Positions 5,465 through 5,830 of a DNA stretch of 5,830 bases are shown here, piece by piece. Numbering within the stretch: the first letter of the stretch is position 1; the number at the start of each line of letters is the position of its first letter. Below the pieces are notes generated by a model that was given only the letters and a program-made list of their open reading frames with translations, ran no database searches and was not told where the DNA came from. Source of the DNA: Bacilli bacterium (GTDB taxonomy: Bacteria > Bacillota_I > Bacilli_A > RF39 > UBA660); the NCBI GenBank assembly GCA_022793565.1, contig JAAWDC010000008.1, positions 1 to 5,830 of the forward strand. The letters are read 5' to 3'. The position numbers and the translations under genes are program-made.

Positions 5465-5481
5465 CAAAGAAAAGGTATAAT
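5453..5481 (+). promoter_or_regulatory. Sigma-A-type promoter of the pilin-like gene
   Basis: TTGTAA (5453-5458) and TATAAT (5476-5481) are separated by exactly 17 bp. The -10 is perfect and the -35 matches four of six consensus bases. Transcription should start near 5488, leaving a leader of about 38 nt. A second TATAAT at 5490-5495 lacks a -35. Confidence 0.75.
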
Positions 5482-5525
5482 TAAAAATATATAATACGAA
5501 GAGAAAGAATTAGAGATTAAAATTT

Positions 5526-5830
5526 ATGAAAAGAAAAAAAGATGGGTTTACCTTAGTAGAATTATTGGCCACAATAATTATTTTGGGAATTATTTTAGGA
5601 CTTGCAGTATCAGCATATGGAATTTATATTCAAACAACAAAAAACAAAGCATATCAAAATGCTGAAAATGTTTTGAAGGTTTCAGCTATTAATGCTTTAA
5701 CTCATTGTATGACAGCTCCAACAGGGGAATTTATCAAGTTCTGTGAGGTGCATAAAGCTCCAACCAATCAATTTGAATACGACATCATCACAGGAGACGA
5801 TCTAATTAAATATGATTATGTAGATCCGAT
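5526..5830 (+). CDS. Type IV pilin-like (prepilin) protein, cut by the window edge
   Basis: The 101 translated residues begin with a class III signal: basic leader MKRKKD, then G7 and FTLVELLA, with the invariant Glu at mature position 5 (E12). This is followed by a hydrophobic helix to about residue 30. A prepilin peptidase should cut after G7 and the helix should enter a pilus or pseudopilus. The part after residue 35 would be the globular head. It has Cys61 and Cys73, which could form a disulfide. No stop is reached before the right edge. The ribosome binding site is weak (GAGAT about 9 nt upstream), but the ATG is the first possible start after an in-frame TAG at 5511. Whether it is a pilus subunit, a competence pseudopilin or a minor pilin cannot be told from one partial gene. 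Confidence 0.88.
   Translation, partial: MKRKKDGFTLVELLATIIILGIILGLAVSAYGIYIQTTKNKAYQNAENVLKVSAINALTHCMTAPTGEFIKFCEVHKAPTNQFEYDIITGDDLIKYDYVDP

Noticed and set aside
1..5830. CRISPR arrays, insertion sequences, tRNA or rRNA genes
   Set aside because: I saw no regularly spaced repeats, no transposase-like ORF, no terminal inverted repeats and no cloverleaf; the only structured RNA found is the T-box leader.

Overview
The window looks like a low-GC Firmicutes (Bacillota) chromosome, probably from the Bacilli or a related gut lineage. The evidence is strong AT richness, AGGAGG-type ribosome binding sites, a tyrosine T-box leader, a YtxG/YtxH-type gene pair next to trmB and tyrS (a neighbourhood I recall from the Bacillus ytm-ytp-ytx region), and a lipobox lipoprotein. 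TGA is used as a stop and TGG encodes Trp, so the standard bacterial code applies, not the Mycoplasma code. The species cannot be named from this sequence.

Region 1 (1-1740, minus strand) is a tyrosine-responsive operon. A promoter near 1708-1739 leads into a complete T-box riboswitch with a UAC specifier, a UGGU acceptor-binding bulge and a terminator hairpin. The riboswitch controls a CYTH-domain protein gene and, overlapping it by ATGA, tyrS (tyrosyl-tRNA synthetase), whose C-terminus lies beyond the left edge.

Region 2 (1741-1925) is intergenic and ends at a hairpin terminator for the operon to its right.

Region 3 (1933-5060, minus strand) is a five-gene cluster, in transcription order: trmB (tRNA m7G46 methyltransferase), a secreted lipoprotein of unknown function, a 328-residue very acidic and mostly disordered protein with a short ordered-looking SPIYG island, a DUF948 (YtxG-like) membrane protein, and a YtxH-like membrane-anchored helical protein. 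The last four are tightly packed (14-nt gap, 5-nt gap, 8-nt overlap) and may have their own extended -10 promoter in front of the lipoprotein. They form a candidate envelope or division-associated module.

Region 4 (5041-5394) holds a divergent promoter region with a palindrome over both -10 boxes. It is followed by a small plus-strand gene for an 84-residue coiled-coil protein with a strong terminator.

Region 5 (5395-5830) has a good sigma-A promoter overlapped by a 22-bp imperfect palindrome. It drives a type IV pilin-like protein with a canonical prepilin peptidase motif, which is cut by the right edge. The least explained parts are the acidic SPIYG protein with its lipoprotein partner, the CYTH gene under tyrosine control, and the palindrome at the pilin promoter.
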